Source of the DNA: Pachyseris speciosa
Taxonomy: Eukaryota; Cnidaria; Anthozoa; Scleractinia; Pachyseridae
Assembly (NCBI GenBank): GCA_016490735.1
Contig: JAEMWC010000073.1
Span: forward strand, 1,526,001-1,590,000
Reading direction: 5' to 3'
DNA length: 64,000 nt
Shown: piece by piece, positions 1-11,545 of the stretch
Numbering within the stretch: the first letter of the stretch is position 1
Layout of the letters: the number at the start of each line of letters is the position of its first letter
Translations under genes and position numbers: made by a program
The notes under the pieces: model-generated
Database searches by the model: none
What the model saw: the letters and a program-made list of their open reading frames with translations, nothing else
What the model was told of the DNA's origin: nothing

Positions 1-1202
1 GCAGGGAATTGAAGCCATGGTATAATTTTGGGTGAAAACTGTGCCCCTGTAATGATGTACATGTATCATTTTAAAAATGCATTTCATGTTGTCGTAAAAC
101 TGTAAACATAAACATATATCGAGATCGTCGTGGTTTGTAGTGCAATAAGATTTTCTTTTATTTACAAATCATTCCTTTGAGTTTTACCAAAGTTATCGGC
201 TGTATAGTGTGTAAATATGTCAATTTCAACATTCACAACACTGTGACACTTGACACCCTTGAGAGGGTGTCTTCCAGTTTATATTAATGCCATCTTCACC
301 ATGACATTGATCAACTAATAGGCACACGTACACAGTGATGAACATAACTAAAAGCATGAGCTTTTATAGTGAGACGCTAAGTGAAGGTCTTGAATTCATT
401 CTGCATTTGTCTGTTTCTTCCTTGTCAGACAATTAATCAGTGATAAGTGGTAATTAATTTTGATGTTAACTTCGGACTACGCCTAATATTGGACTTGCAT
501 CAAAAAGTACAGTACATTTCGTTTTGCCTAAAAACGTATTTGCAACAAAGAGTCGATTTTCAGCTAGGTAATCATTTCACTCTCCAAAAAATGAATGTCT
601 CTTTGCAGAGAATGGAATTATGGTAGGTGTTCTTAATTAAACATCTGCCAATGGTACAATCCCTCACTTCCAGTTTTGGACTTTCCATGCTAGGTTTGCA
701 CAAATATCTATTAAAGCATTCTGCTCAAGAGGCAATTGTGTCATTTCAAAATAAGTGGCTCGATCAGATACTCAATGAAGAATACATTACCTTCATCGAG
801 CTGTTTTATGCAGTCTTGGGGCAAAGCATGTCGCCTGACATGGCTTCCATGGCACTGAGTGCTATTAAAGGCAAGTTTGATGCCATTACATCCTATTCCT
901 TGTGTTCTGAAGAATGCCCTCAGAACATGTCTGTTCAAGTAGTGTAGCACATCTTTCACCTTGAAAGCAAATGTTTCCCATAAGTGCACTTTCTGGCACA
1001 TTTTTGGCAGGACATGACCTGAGAATTCATTGTTAAAATCGTTTAACTATGGTGTATTTATTTTTACACTGGATATGAACTGAAGTGAAGATATAAATAA
1101 ATAATGTCACAGACATATTCTCAATAATTATTTATGCAATAGCGTAAAAACTTCAATGTCTTATATAAGAAATAAATAACTAAGAAGAAGACTACAATGT
1201 TA
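1..1202. other. AT-rich flank, no gene recognised
   Basis: I see no supported gene here. A 106-codon open frame at 627-947 (plus) matches no family I recognise and has no convincing splice sites. The stretch lies 3' of the minus-strand exon at 1203-1418 and may include its 3' UTR; TTTATT near 1056 reads AATAAA on the minus strand. Confidence 0.3.
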
Positions 1203-1418
1203 TTATATCACCACATCTGGATTGGAAGCAGCTCTGACCACTATTTCCTGAATAACTGACATCATCTCGAGATCATCTTGCATTCGGGCAAGACCACTCT
1301 CTGCACACATTTCCCCTGTTGTACCGAGTTGCGTCATTTCTTTGTGATTAGGGATGAAAGCATCAAGCAACCAGTCTTTCACACCAGGGAAATATTCTTC
1401 CTTCAGCATCTCAAGAAC
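1203..1418 (-). CDS. candidate terminal exon of an unrecognised gene
   Basis: On the minus strand an acceptor ending TTAACACAG (AG at 1420-1419) is followed by an open frame of 71 residues. It starts VLEMLKEEYF and ends PDVVI with a TAA at 1205-1203. The peptide is acidic and looks helical, with several Met and Glu residues; I do not recognise the family. The exon is cut from its upstream neighbour by a 9.2-kb transposon whose edge lies only 20 bp above the acceptor. The next plausible minus-strand exon is at 11545-11708, and the two may belong to one gene; this is inference. It could also be an old transposon exon. The frame is coding-like but unproven. Confidence 0.4.
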   Translation of the reverse strand, partial: VLEMLKEEYFPGVKDWLLDAFIPNHKEMTQLGTTGEMCAESGLARMQDDLEMMSVIQEIVVRAASNPDVVI

Positions 1419-1440
1419 CTGTGTTAAGAAATACAGTGTA

Positions 1441-1490
1441 TGTGACCCTCCACGGGAAAACAGGTAAAAAGGTGAATGCACGGGCACGCC
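1441..1490 (+). repeat. left terminal inverted repeat of the 9.2-kb element
   Basis: About 50 bp beginning TGTGACCCTCC and ending in GGCACGCC. It matches the reverse complement of 10552-10601 with about six mismatches and has TA just outside. Confidence 0.8.
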
Positions 1491-1710
1491 AAAATGACAC
1501 GCTAAACAATAGCCAGTGAGCGAAATGACACACCAGTTTGCCAGGAGTGTGTCACACGACACGCTTAATTAAAAATTTCCTTATGTGTATATTGCACGCT
1601 AAAAACAAAGCAGCGTGTCCAATCTAACAATAAAATGTGCCGAGTTCGCTGCCGGGTGAAATGGCACGCTGAGCCAAAATGGCACGCAAGTGAGTAAAAT
1701 GACACGCTGA
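1484..1710. repeat. left subterminal array of short repeated words
   Basis: The words AAATGACACGCT, AAATGGCACGC and GTGTCACACGAC recur at irregular spacing in this interval. Related words appear inverted at 10370-10560. Such subterminal clusters are the usual place where a transposase or accessory DNA-binding protein docks. The BEN-domain product of the same element is a candidate binder, by inference only. Confidence 0.6.
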
Positions 1711-3349
1711 TCGTGTCCAGTAGGTTATTTTTTCGCAACTTACCGTGTCCCTGCTGAGGTACTGTCAATGGATGTTTGCTTGAGCCATGTGCCACTCAAG
1801 CCGAGGAAAAATTTCATTCAACTGTTTACACGGAGTTCGTATCAAACGTAACTTTCCTTCACTAGTTTTGGAACGAAAGTTGGTATTGAGAATCGAATAT
1901 AAAACTGAACTTTCCAAAAGCTCTTAGCATAACTGCTCACCGTTCTTCCATGCTTAGCGGGGTGACAAGAAAATGATGCGAAACCTTCACGAACCCGAAG
2001 TGTCATTCGCGTGAACTTTCAAAGAATTTATTGTTTTCAGTGCTGCCTCCGATTTATTCAGCACAAACATCCATCATTTTGCAGGCGCTGTACAATTTAA
2101 TCGTTTCTACCAAGAAGCAAACGACCGATCAAGTCAAGAAAAATTAAATATTGAGTGGGTTGTTGAAAGGCAGGTTCGCACAGCATACGCCATGTTGACA
2201 ACGAATACATTATTCCTGATTGGTCGAGCGGCGAAAATAGTTGCTCCTGATTGGCTGAGCATGCCACGAGCCTCTTTCGCCGCTTTGTTCGTCGAGTGTG
2301 ATGCTGAAACAATTTTGTTATAGCCTCACGCTCGAAGAACTAAGCGGCAAAAAATACAGGGAAATCAAGCGCTACAACTAGAAAGGAAAATTCCTAAAGG
2401 TCTATTTTCGTGTATTACAATTGAAACAGCAAAATACTGTTTGCGTGAAAAGCAAAAACCTTGGATCGGATGACTGAAATCATCTGAAATAATTCAAGCG
2501 CTTTCACCTCTTGACGGCTTCTTCCAACGAAAGATAACCGAACGTAACAGTTTTCGATAGATTTCTGTTCGGTGGAGGGTAGTTCGCCTTTGGCTTTTGG
2601 CGTCCATTTAAGAGTGCACTCGGATTTTCGCAACTGAAACATCGCCTCAAGGCTGTAAAAGATTCGCAATAGGGAAATAATAGCCCCTGACGTGTTCGGA
2701 AGTTTTGGCAGTCAAAAACGTCTCCTAGCATTTTCGGAAAGATAATAGTTCCCTAGAAAGTTCGTGGAAAGTTCATTTCAGCTAGAATTTTGGCAAACGA
2801 ACATTTTGTTGCCTATAACATTTTCGGGCAACTAAAATTTCGGCTAAGGAATGCAAGCAGATCAAATTCTTCTAGCTAACGAAAACATCACCGTAAACAC
2901 AGTAAAAGGTACTTAAAAATGCATTTCTACAACTTTTGGTTGACATGGCTCGTTGGGTGCCCCTGATGTTTACTTTATTCCTGTGGTAAATTTCATACTG
3001 GAACCAAACAGTAGTTAGGAAAGAATTTGTAAACAATTTTGTCTCGGGAAAATGAAAACTATTTCGAGCCATTGACACATACTTATCCGCTGGAGACCTC
3101 AACAATCCGGCACAAATTAAGCTAACACGTTAAGTAAAACTGCTTTATTAATCGGCTTCCCACACACAACAAAGTAATAACAACTTAACAAGTTACCGAA
3201 TTCTTGTATTTCTAAATCCTACATATAAACACCTCCAAGCGGTCAGGAAATTATGTATTCATGCAAGGTAACCAGAACTGTATGGCTAATAATTTTAACT
3301 ACCGTTCAGTTTCATCAAAAAATCTATCCATAAGAAAATAGTAATCGAA

Positions 3350-5742
3350 CTAAAGGTTTGCTTGTTTTTGTAGCCTACGATGAGCAGTTCTTCTTTTTCC
3401 TCTACACCGAGTGTTAACTTTTGCTTTGATATTTTCCCACTGCTCACCAAATGTTTCCGAGTCATACTTTCCTTTGAGGACTGACTTCAGAAAACGAAGC
3501 TTTAGATCATCTAGCTGCCTGTATCCACTGGTTCCGGAAGTGTTGCTACTAGCAAGTTCTTCCTCAGAGAAAAGTACGTTGACACATGCCATGGCGGTGG
3601 GAACCATCTGAGTACCCATGACGACAATCGCCTCAACCTTTCGCTTCTGTTCATCTCTTGGACCAAGACTCAGCCCGCTAAATCCCAGTAGTGCATTGGC
3701 ATCGGTCGTAGATAAAGGAGATCGCGGCTGGAGACAGGTACTTCTTGGTGAAGGCAGCAGTGAGAATTGACTGTTGGCTGCAGTGGGAACAGAAGGAGGA
3801 TTCATTGCTGGTTGTGGGACACTTGTCGGTTGAGTCATTGCAGAAGAAGGAGCCTGAGTTTCGGTTGCTATGTCGCTGATCAATGTTAGGTCGCACAGTG
3901 GTTCGGGGTCGTTGAAAAGTGAAGGGCTGGTTCTGTACATCTCGTTTGCCTTCAACTCAGTCAAGTCAGCAACAATCGCAGTCAGGCTGGCCACTTGTTT
4001 TCTCAGGTCCTCCATAATGTCTGGGAAGTCTGTCTGTACTGCCGCCTCCTTCCTTGTCGGCTTGGACTCCACGCACTGGACTGCAAACTCTCTTGTCTTT
4101 ACAGCTGTGTTTTGAACTTGCTGCTATTTTAACTGGGCTTGTTTTTTCGCTTGTTCCTCTAAAAACGCATTCAACATCTCAACCTGGAATTTGAAAAATG
4201 GATCAGTTCAGGTTTTGCCAGTCGGTATCTTCTAATGCCCAGTCCAAATGTGCCTAATCTAATTATTAGATTCAGCACCTTATAAAAGAAGCAAAAGTTA
4301 TTGTCTAAACCCAGATTACTCCAAAATCACCAAGTTTTATCCAAACTTCGTGAAAACTGGCACAGCCTGTATGAAATCTATTTAAGAAGAACATTTCTAT
4401 CATGCTTCTTTGAAAATCTATTATGCTAACAGAAATATTTCTCAAAGGATAATTGTTTGTATTCCTTTGAAGCATCAATATTAAATTCAACCTATTTGAG
4501 TCCACCCAACTAGGAATTAGGTCAAAAGTTTTGAAAATTATATAGTAAAGAGATAATCAGCTAAAGAGACAAGATGAACTTCAGTAGAAGTTAGAATACA
4601 CCCTAATTTTCTTGAGATCTTGATTTCAAAATATGGTTTCGAGCCCCTTAAGTTACCGGGACTTTCGAGAAACGGGCCCCTGAATCTAGCGCGCGTATAA
4701 CTTCGTTAACATTGGAGTCTACTGTGACGTGAATATTACATGCAGGTTGCGACGTTACGTGTATAAAAATGGCGAAATCGTAACTGCGCGCAAAAAGTTG
4801 AACCATTAGGTGCACATTCACATCTTTGCTGTGATAAAGTGCACCATGTATTTCGTAGTTGGCACCATATCACAGCAAAGATGTGAATGTGCGCCTAATG
4901 GTGTTTCGCTCAACAAAAAGGGGGAACACGAGAAAAACAAGCCAGTTTAGGCAGTGCTTAACCAAAGGTAGGCTCTTTACTGTTAATTCCTATAATCTGT
5001 TTGTGACGCGTATTTCAGTTTACGATATTTAATTTCCGTTGTTCTTGCGATCGTCGAACGAAGATAAAACAACACAACACAATTTTTTTTAGGGCGGGCA
5101 AGATAGCTAAAAATCGGGTGAGATGACTGTTTGGCGCGAAATACAGAATTCGTACGCCCATAAAAAAGTCTGGAGTAAAATTAAGTTATCAAGTAGCTCG
5201 GGACTTACCTCGTTGTTTGAAGTCTTCGTTCTTTTATGTAAACGCGAATCAGGCAAATGCTGCACCTCTCTCATCTCTCTCTTCTCGCCAGAGGAGGGAT
5301 TGCAGAACAGTTCAACATTCTTCGGATCCTCAACAAACGCTTTTTCCTCCATGTTCAGCCTGTGTTCGCTATCTATATAAAACAAATTATTAAAATAAGT
5401 AGAAGGCAAAGTCAGATATAAACGAAACAGTGTATTTCGTCAGTCTTGAAAGTCGAGCGGGTATACCCGAGAAGAAAACGAAGTAATAATGAAAAGAACA
5501 AACAGGAATTTGATCAGTCTGAAAACAGTCCACTTACCATCTGATGCAATGACCATTGCTACCAACTGTTTACCGCCATGTCGAATGGTAACTTTAGCAC
5601 CTTTTTCTGGTCCGGTCTCAGTAAACAGTTCTCCACTGTCTTTCTTTCTTAGCTTCCTGGTTTCAACTACACAAGTGCTTTTATCAATGCTAAAGTATAA
5701 GAGACACAGTCTAGGTATCCTTGTAAGGTTACAGAGAGACAT
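3350..5742 (-). pseudogene. BEN-domain protein gene of the transposon, three exons, in-frame TAG
   Basis: Three minus-strand exons join in phase. Exon 1 is 5742-5538 (ATG at 5742, donor GGTAAGT). Exon 2 is 5372-5209 (acceptor TTTTATATAG, donor GAGGTAAGT). Exon 3 is 4183-3350 (acceptor ATTCCAG, stop at 3350). Exon 1 encodes a small beta-rich module with VVETRKLRKK, exon 2 is charged, and exon 3 has a short coiled coil, a Pro/Ser-rich linker and a C-terminal region with LFSEEELASS and a basic tail, which resembles a BEN domain. BEN domains bind DNA or chromatin proteins and occur in many transposon genes. A TAG at 4126-4124, 19 codons into exon 3, interrupts the frame, while the frame is open after it. 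A longer alternative start at TTG 5754 is less likely. The role (repressor, or partner binding the element's ends) is inferred. Confidence 0.65.
4802..4902. repeat. near-perfect 34-bp inverted repeat in the BEN gene intron
   Basis: 4802-4835 (starts ACCATTAGGTGCACATTC) and 4869-4902 are inverted copies with one mismatch, separated by 33 bp. They lie between exons 2 and 3 of the BEN gene. The RNA of either strand would form a strong hairpin. It may be a tiny foldback insertion. Confidence 0.75.
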
Positions 5743-5754
5743 TGCTGTGTTCAA

Positions 5755-7569
5755 ATAGCTTCAAGTGAACCTGTGAAAGTTGTGTAACACATCCGTGGTT
5801 AAAATGTTTGTTTTATACAATTTTTGACGAGCATGTTTTAAAATAAACCAATAAGAAAACAATTTATTTACCGAAAAGAACCTTTTGTTCATTCTCTTGA
5901 ATGGTTGCCGAAAATGGTGAAAACTAAGAGGTGATAATGAAGGTTTTTGTTCTTCACTTGACAGTTATCGTGTGGCAACCCTTTCGAATCTGTCAATTGT
6001 TCGCATGAATGGTCAATTGTGTGAGAACCAGCCGTAACGCTATCACCTCATCAATCTATTCAATTTGAGTCGGCATCTTTGGAAGGTTCTAGCATCAAAA
6101 AACTTTTCTCCGTCATTTTGTCAAGCGCTTATGGTTTCGTTTATCATCACTTACTGTTGAATTTGATTTTGACGGAAAGAAAATCAAAACCGATAAGCAC
6201 TACAGAACACAAACAGCTTCATGTCACTCGCGAGCCATTCATGCATACATGGTACAATGATACCGACAAGAACAAAGACGTTCAGTTTCAAAGGAGTTTT
6301 CACAACTATCGGAACCACTGGTATTTTAATGAATAGCATGCAACATAATTACATTTCAACAACAGAAGATATCATTTCCAAACTTAAATGTCCCCGCAAA
6401 TGGGGAAGCATTGTTGCCAAAACATTGATGTCTGATATTTCTGTAATGTTTTCCCGTTTACGCGCTTCGAGAAACAATTTGCTTTGGTTGGTGTCATGAC
6501 CTGTTATAACCTGAATTAGGAAACCTTAAGTATGCGACCTTTATTTTAAAAAGAATTTAAAACTTCCGCACTAAACTAATACAGATCACAACCTTTTGTA
6601 AGACTTACGTTAAGCAATTGTTCCCTCTCACGCGCGAAAACGTAGTAATTAGAAACGGGCTCTGTTAAATGGATGAAACGCACAGGTATCGAACAGGTTA
6701 AAAAACAGATCACCAAGATGCTTGAAAGTGAAAGTAGAGTACAGGACCAGTGAAGCGAAGGAGTGGCATTTTAAATTTAAAAGGGAAGGCGGAAGACTGT
6801 TCTGTTGTTCTGAAGTGTTCCTCGGCACTGGCTAAGGGTATAAACAAACAACACAAGCAAACCCCCGAGGATACTCGAACTATAAAAGTCGTGTCCCCCA
6901 GTCCCAGATATCTGCTGGCTGCCATTCATGTTCATACTATGCTGTTATGGCAACTACTAACTCCCCAAGCTAGACCTTTTTGTAAATAAATAAATAAATA
7001 ATCATGTGTGTGATTGAAAACAGATGAAAAACGGGACTAATAGAGGACAATCACGGGTTTTGAATACTGTCGAGTCTTACTTTAATTCGCGATTGTAAAG
7101 CCCCGCCTAAAAAGGGAAATGTTTGGTGATCAAATATTTTACCGTTTGACCACCTCATTTGTTTGGTCGCGTTTGATAACCCTTTGGCCAGGGATTCAAA
7201 CATCAACATGTTTGGACACCAAACAATGTTTGATGTTTGTCTGTTCATGAAAAATTTCCCGTTCGCCCAAGGCTTAATATTTTGCACTAAAACGTTTGCT
7301 GAATGTATTCCTTTTATTAAAAAAAAAGTCTTTAGTGCAATTAAAATTGATTGAAGATGTTTTTGACAGCAACAAAAACCACTGGAGGAAGGACAAGTTT
7401 TGTCTCCTGTGCTGAAAACAGTACACACAACTTGAAACCTTCCGATATTGCGGAAGGCAATCATTTTTCCCGTATATCCCATCTTTCACGCCCGTCACTG
7501 AAATAAAGTACAATCAAATAAGGACGATTCTTAATTTTTATTTACACGGCAAATACAAAGTTTAAAAAA
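5755..7569. other. interior of the 9.2-kb element with no supported gene
   Basis: No frame here shows a recognisable family or a consistent splice pattern. 7110-7260 has several AAACATGTTTG-like words, and related words occur in a repeat at 29654-29985. 6985-7003 is a short AAAT run. Confidence 0.35.
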
Positions 7570-7572
7570 TAA

Positions 7573-7808
7573 GGGGCCGACCATTTAACTCTTGAGAGGG
7601 GGAGGCGGGGGAGTGTGGGTGATTTCTGGTCAGCAAGACTTTTTTTCCTAGCAACCTAGTGGACAGGATATTTTTTCCCCTCATGCTGTGATTTTTTTCT
7701 ATTACATTTGTACTGGAAGTAACCTTTTTTTCTTCCGACTAGCGCTTGCAGGAATTTTTTTTTTCAAAATAACCCACCCCTACCCTCAAGAATTAAATGG
7801 TCGGCCCC
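7573..7808. mobile_element. 236-bp MITE, PIF/Harbinger-like
   Basis: Ends are inverted: 7573 starts GGGGCCGACCATTTAA, and the minus strand from 7808 starts GGGGCCGACCATTTAA. Both sides carry TAA (7570-7572 and 7809-7811). A 3-bp TAA/TTA duplication with G-rich ends fits the PIF/Harbinger superfamily. The interior is T-rich and non-coding. It is nested inside the 9.2-kb element and is therefore younger. Confidence 0.75.
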
Positions 7809-7881
7809 TAACGAACCTTGCACTAATCATACCTTATCGAGTTACAATAGCAAGCAATAAGTAAATAACGTATTGATAATT

Positions 7882-9780
7882 CTAAGAAAAACGCTGTGGC
7901 GCCACTAGATCTTCGGTTCCTTCACGGCAAAATTCTCGAATTTCCTTGAAAAGATAATCTGCTTGTTCCGGGCTAATACCTTGTGGGTTTACAATTGGGG
8001 GGAGCGCGCCAGGCTCTGGCAGACGATCTCTGCTTCTCAAAAGATTTACGGCCCTTTCATCAGAGTTCCAATACTGTTTGCAGAAGACAGTTCCCGGATA
8101 CTCTTTGTCAAACCTGAAGTGATAAAATGTTTTAATATTGGGCAACTTTTTAAAGTATTGGCCGAGATAAGTGACCCAGTCATAAGTTAAAATCCGAACA
8201 GTTCCATTGTGTAGTCCTACAAGTTCTGCTACATTCACTGACGCTGATTCCTCGACTGCCCTTGCGATGTCAAACAAAGATGAAATAAATGTTCGCCTCG
8301 TCTTTTGTTTGACGAGGCCAAAGCACCAGTCAGGAGCAAATTTTGTGTGGCCCGGTAGGAGAAAGTTGTATTCAATGTCATTGTGGAGTCCATTCATCGC
8401 CCGCCACAAGTAATACCAAAGAAAGGCAGAATTCTTATTCTGCGCGCCACAATTGTCTGCATGTACTTGGGCTTTGGTTTCGCCCAATCCGTGGCATTTG
8501 AAAAAGTAATGCACGTATGAAATTGTGCTATTTGCACCTTTCCCGGTCACCACATTTTCATCAACAAGAAAATTAACTTGGCGAGGAATTGCTTCACAGC
8601 AAACACCAAAGAGTAAGCATTTTCTCGGTGTCTTAAAGTAAATTGGCCCAGGTTGATTAGGATCAGCCGGATAATGAAGCTGCTGAGCATAATCGTACGA
8701 ATAATGTACTGTTCCGTCAAACGAGCAGGGCTCACGTTCCACGTTAAAATCAACATCTTTCAGGTGCTGCTGAATGTGTTCCTTTGTTTCTCGACAACAG
8801 TCCTTATAAAGGTTCCTTTCTCCTGCGGCCAGAAATAAGTGGTGCTCTTGTGCTCTTATAATCTCAGCCTTTTCTTCTTCGGGCAAATTCGCACTCTTAT
8901 GGATTCTATTGTTATTTTTCTGGCAAGTCCAGCATAAATCGGTGGCAGGCCGCATAATGAGAATAAAAGGGCAAAGTTGATTCCACAAGTCGCAGAACTT
9001 AGAGTAGCCAACACAGGCCTGACCTTTGCTTGTGCAGATATCGGAGTATGTTCTCCAAAGACCGTGTTTCGACATATTTGAAGGGAGAAGCTTTACGTCG
9101 ATTCGCTTAAAACCTGGAACTCGTCCCGGTAAAATGAGGGCTTGCTCTTTGGCAACGTTTAGAATGAATTTCACCACATTTTCAACTGTTTCCTTTGAAG
9201 ATGCGCTGGTGGGTAGTCGCTTGTTGTTGCCATGCACTCGTAAACTCAACCCATTTTTCCTGTAATGTTTCACAAGGCTGTAGAAACGATTTTTGTGTAA
9301 ACAGTGCAGGAAAAGAAATGTTGTCATACAGATTCGTTGCCCGTGATAATAATAGTCCATCCTTGTATTCTTACGAATTGTTTCCGTCCTTCCAGAAGCG
9401 CTTGTTTCGTGACACCTCAACGACGATTGGATGGCTCCCAATATCACTAGATCGAGTTCACTCGGTGACAATTCACTGCAGTTATTGCGACAGTCTACAA
9501 AGTCATCTAGCGCGAGGGTTGTGCTACATGGTTTATCACCATCAGCTAACTTACATTTGCAAGTTTCGTCGTAGAACTTCCTCACTTTCTCTTTCTCGGT
9601 AGCGTGAATTTCCAAAACATCAAACTCGACTCCCTCGGTTTCGCCATCATCTGAGCCGATGCTGTCTACATCCGAGTCAAATGATTCCTCGTCTTGTTCT
9701 CGCGTTGTAAAATAGACTTGTGAAACACCTTGAATACGATTTAAATCTTCCTTTTCAAAACTTAAACAGTTATATTCGCC
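7882..9780 (-). pseudogene. DUF7869-like protein, candidate transposase of the 9.2-kb element
   Basis: The minus-strand frame is open from 9780 to a stop at 7882, giving 577 residues from a TTG at 9615 plus an acidic N-terminal extension. From that TTG the order is: a Cys/His-rich segment (residues 19-46), a helical region with a CWTC pair at 228-231, then the core. The core has FDGTVHYSYDYAQQ near 299, QPGPIYFKTPRK near 321, HADNCGAQNKN at 385-395 and GHTKFAPDW at 422-430. These blocks match what I know as the DUF7869 family, common in cnidarian and fish genomes and thought to be transposon-derived. The Asp residues in the first and third blocks could belong to an RNase H-like active site (inference). 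No ATG was found. A TAA at 9783-9781 interrupts a frame that continues upstream with coding-like sequence, so the 5' end is broken or spliced. Confidence 0.65.
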
Positions 9781-9783
9781 TTA

Positions 9784-10551
9784 ACTGCACTCCATGATGT
9801 ATTCTTGAAAAGGACAAGTGAATGTTTTGAACGCTAGTTTGACCTTGTTGCCATAACAACAAAATGCATGTCATAAATTGAAGAGGAAGAGGTCTGGGTA
9901 CAAAAAACGCAATTTGCCCCGAGTTAAGCCCTGAGTGGCCTGATCGAAATAACAAATTGCACTAACTCCTCCCCCTCCTAACGTTTTTCATGCGTAATTC
10001 GCTGTTCGAGTGCAATATTCCATTCTTTTTAGCGAACACCGAGTTATTATGTTTTTGTTCTTTCATCTCTTATCGTGTGTTCGAACAGCGAGTTATTATG
10101 TTTTTGTTCTTTCATCTTTTATCGTGGGGTCGATTTTTTTTACAACAACCCGACTTGTTAAATTCACCACCAATACTTCTATTGACGACAACTCGTTATA
10201 AAAGAACTGTTTGGCCAGTGAGATATTTTGCTGTATACTGTTCGTTTCATGGTGTTCTTGGTGTAGTTGGTAAAAAAAATGGCACAAGTTAGACCATTGT
10301 GACACGAGTCTCGTTTTACTCAATCATCGTCTTTCGAGTCTTTCGTCTTTGAGGTGAGTGCACCGTGCAATATTGCTCGCGTGTCTTTTGGCACGCGTGT
10401 TATATCGCACGTCTAGCGTGCCGTTTTGCACAGTGCTTTGAACAAAGGATTTTGCGTGGAAAACAATAGCACCGTGACACTCTTTGTTTTCGTCATTAAA
10501 TATGCGCATATCCGTGCCATTGTGACACACTTAGCGTGCCGTGTCATCGCA
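9784..10551. other. 5' region of the DUF7869-like gene plus right subterminal repeats
   Basis: 9784-9870 continues the DUF7869 frame on the minus strand and probably held its first coding part. 10010-10130 contains two near-identical copies of a 60-bp segment around GTTATTATGTTTTTGTTC. 10310-10551 carries GTGTCA and GCACGCGTG words like those at the left end. No other gene is visible. Confidence 0.4.
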
Positions 10552-10601
10552 CGCGTGCCTGTGCAATCACCTTTTTCCTTGTTTTCCCATGGAGGGTCAC
10601 A
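10552..10601 (-). repeat. right terminal inverted repeat of the 9.2-kb element
   Basis: Reading the minus strand from 10601 gives TGTGACCCTCCATGGG, matching the left end. TA follows at 10602-10603. Confidence 0.8.
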
Positions 10602-10603
10602 TA

Positions 10604-11273
10604 TTCAGATGGCAGCTATACAAATACAGGAGATTTGAAACAATGCCACATCCATACTTCCATAGAACAACCAGTTGAAAAACAATATTTCCAGTGAGGC
10701 CCCAGGCTTACAACCGCTCTGAAAGCTAGCTAAGCAAACACTACAATGTACAACTAATCAAGTCTTGGCATAGGTGTACCAGAGGTGAGGGTATGTATCT
10801 TAAATTCTCTACCAAATTGTTTTGGTTTATAGAAGGATTAAAAATCTCGTCATGTGTATTTTTGTGATATTTAAGCCACAAACTTTGAACTTTTAGTTGT
10901 AATAAATGTTAAAAAAGTGCATTGTTTTTCAGAATACCGCATTACTTAATTGTAAGCAGCAAACTACACTTCTATATTCGATTTAAAAAAGGTAGCCATC
11001 TCGTGATCCAGTTGTAATTCTTACAGCAGTTTTTTTCATACTCAAATTGGTGATTGACAATCTTTAATGCGGTAGTATATACATTACACTGAACATTTTA
11101 GGCTCAATGCAACACTTTGCTTTTATTCTCTTACTAAAACAGACCATGAAAACTTACATAAGTGTTATTGAATGTGCATGTGTGAAAATGCGGTAAAGAT
11201 TTAATACATGAGCCTACCTTTCCAGTGGAAAATGTCAACAACAAGTACTTAAATTTTGCTCGAAGATCAATTT
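10604..11273. other. AT-rich spacer, nothing recognised
   Basis: No gene or repeat with clear borders was found between the transposon and the SINE. Confidence 0.3.
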
Positions 11274-11363
11274 GGGGAGCAGGGATGGCACAGTGGTGAG
11301 AGCACTCGCCTTCCACCAATGTGGCCCGGGTTCGATTCCCGGACTCGGCGTCATATGTGGGTT

Positions 11364-11424
<61 letters not shown>

Positions 11425-11545
11425 CCCTCTCCACAAAAACCAACATTTCCAAATTCCAATTCAATCTGCTTGTAAAGCGCATTTGAACATATACACATGG
11501 AAAATGCGCTATATAAGTCCTAAATTATTATTATTATTATTATTA
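11274..11545 (+). mobile_element. tRNA-type SINE with an L2-like 3' tail
   Basis: The 5' part has Pol III promoter boxes: an A box around 11286-11300 (TGGCACAGTGGTGAG) and a B box at 11329-11339 (GGTTCGATTCC). The middle is unrelated to tRNA. The 3' end has GTAAAGCGC and GCGCTATATAAG followed by an ATT run (11525-11544). The same tail words end the LINE at 46700-47797, so that LINE family probably supplies the reverse transcriptase. Open frames across this interval are incidental. Confidence 0.85.

Larger units (their letters stand above)
1441..10601 (-). mobile_element. 9.2-kb inverted-repeat DNA transposon carrying DUF7869-like and BEN genes
   Basis: The two ends are inverted repeats of each other. 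Position 1441 starts TGTGACCCTCC, and the minus strand read from 10601 starts with the same bases. About 50 bp match with roughly six mismatches by eye. TA stands directly outside each end (1439-1440 and 10602-10603), consistent with a TA target duplication. Inside are two minus-strand genes: a DUF7869-like protein (7882-9780) and a BEN-domain protein (3350-5742). Repeated GACACGC-type words fill both subterminal regions. I cannot assign a transposon superfamily. The DUF7869-like protein is the best transposase candidate because it has conserved Asp-containing motifs, but this is inference. Both genes have in-frame stops, so this copy is probably not autonomous. Confidence 0.75.

Noticed and set aside
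627..947. 106-codon frame at the left edge as a host exon
   Set aside because: No recognisable family and no clear splice sites.
7963..9602. Plus-strand frames opposite the DUF7869-like gene
   Set aside because: Shadows of the minus-strand gene, with no motifs of their own.
11134..11498. Overlapping frames across the SINE
   Set aside because: They are translations of a Pol III-type SINE; the A and B boxes explain the sequence.
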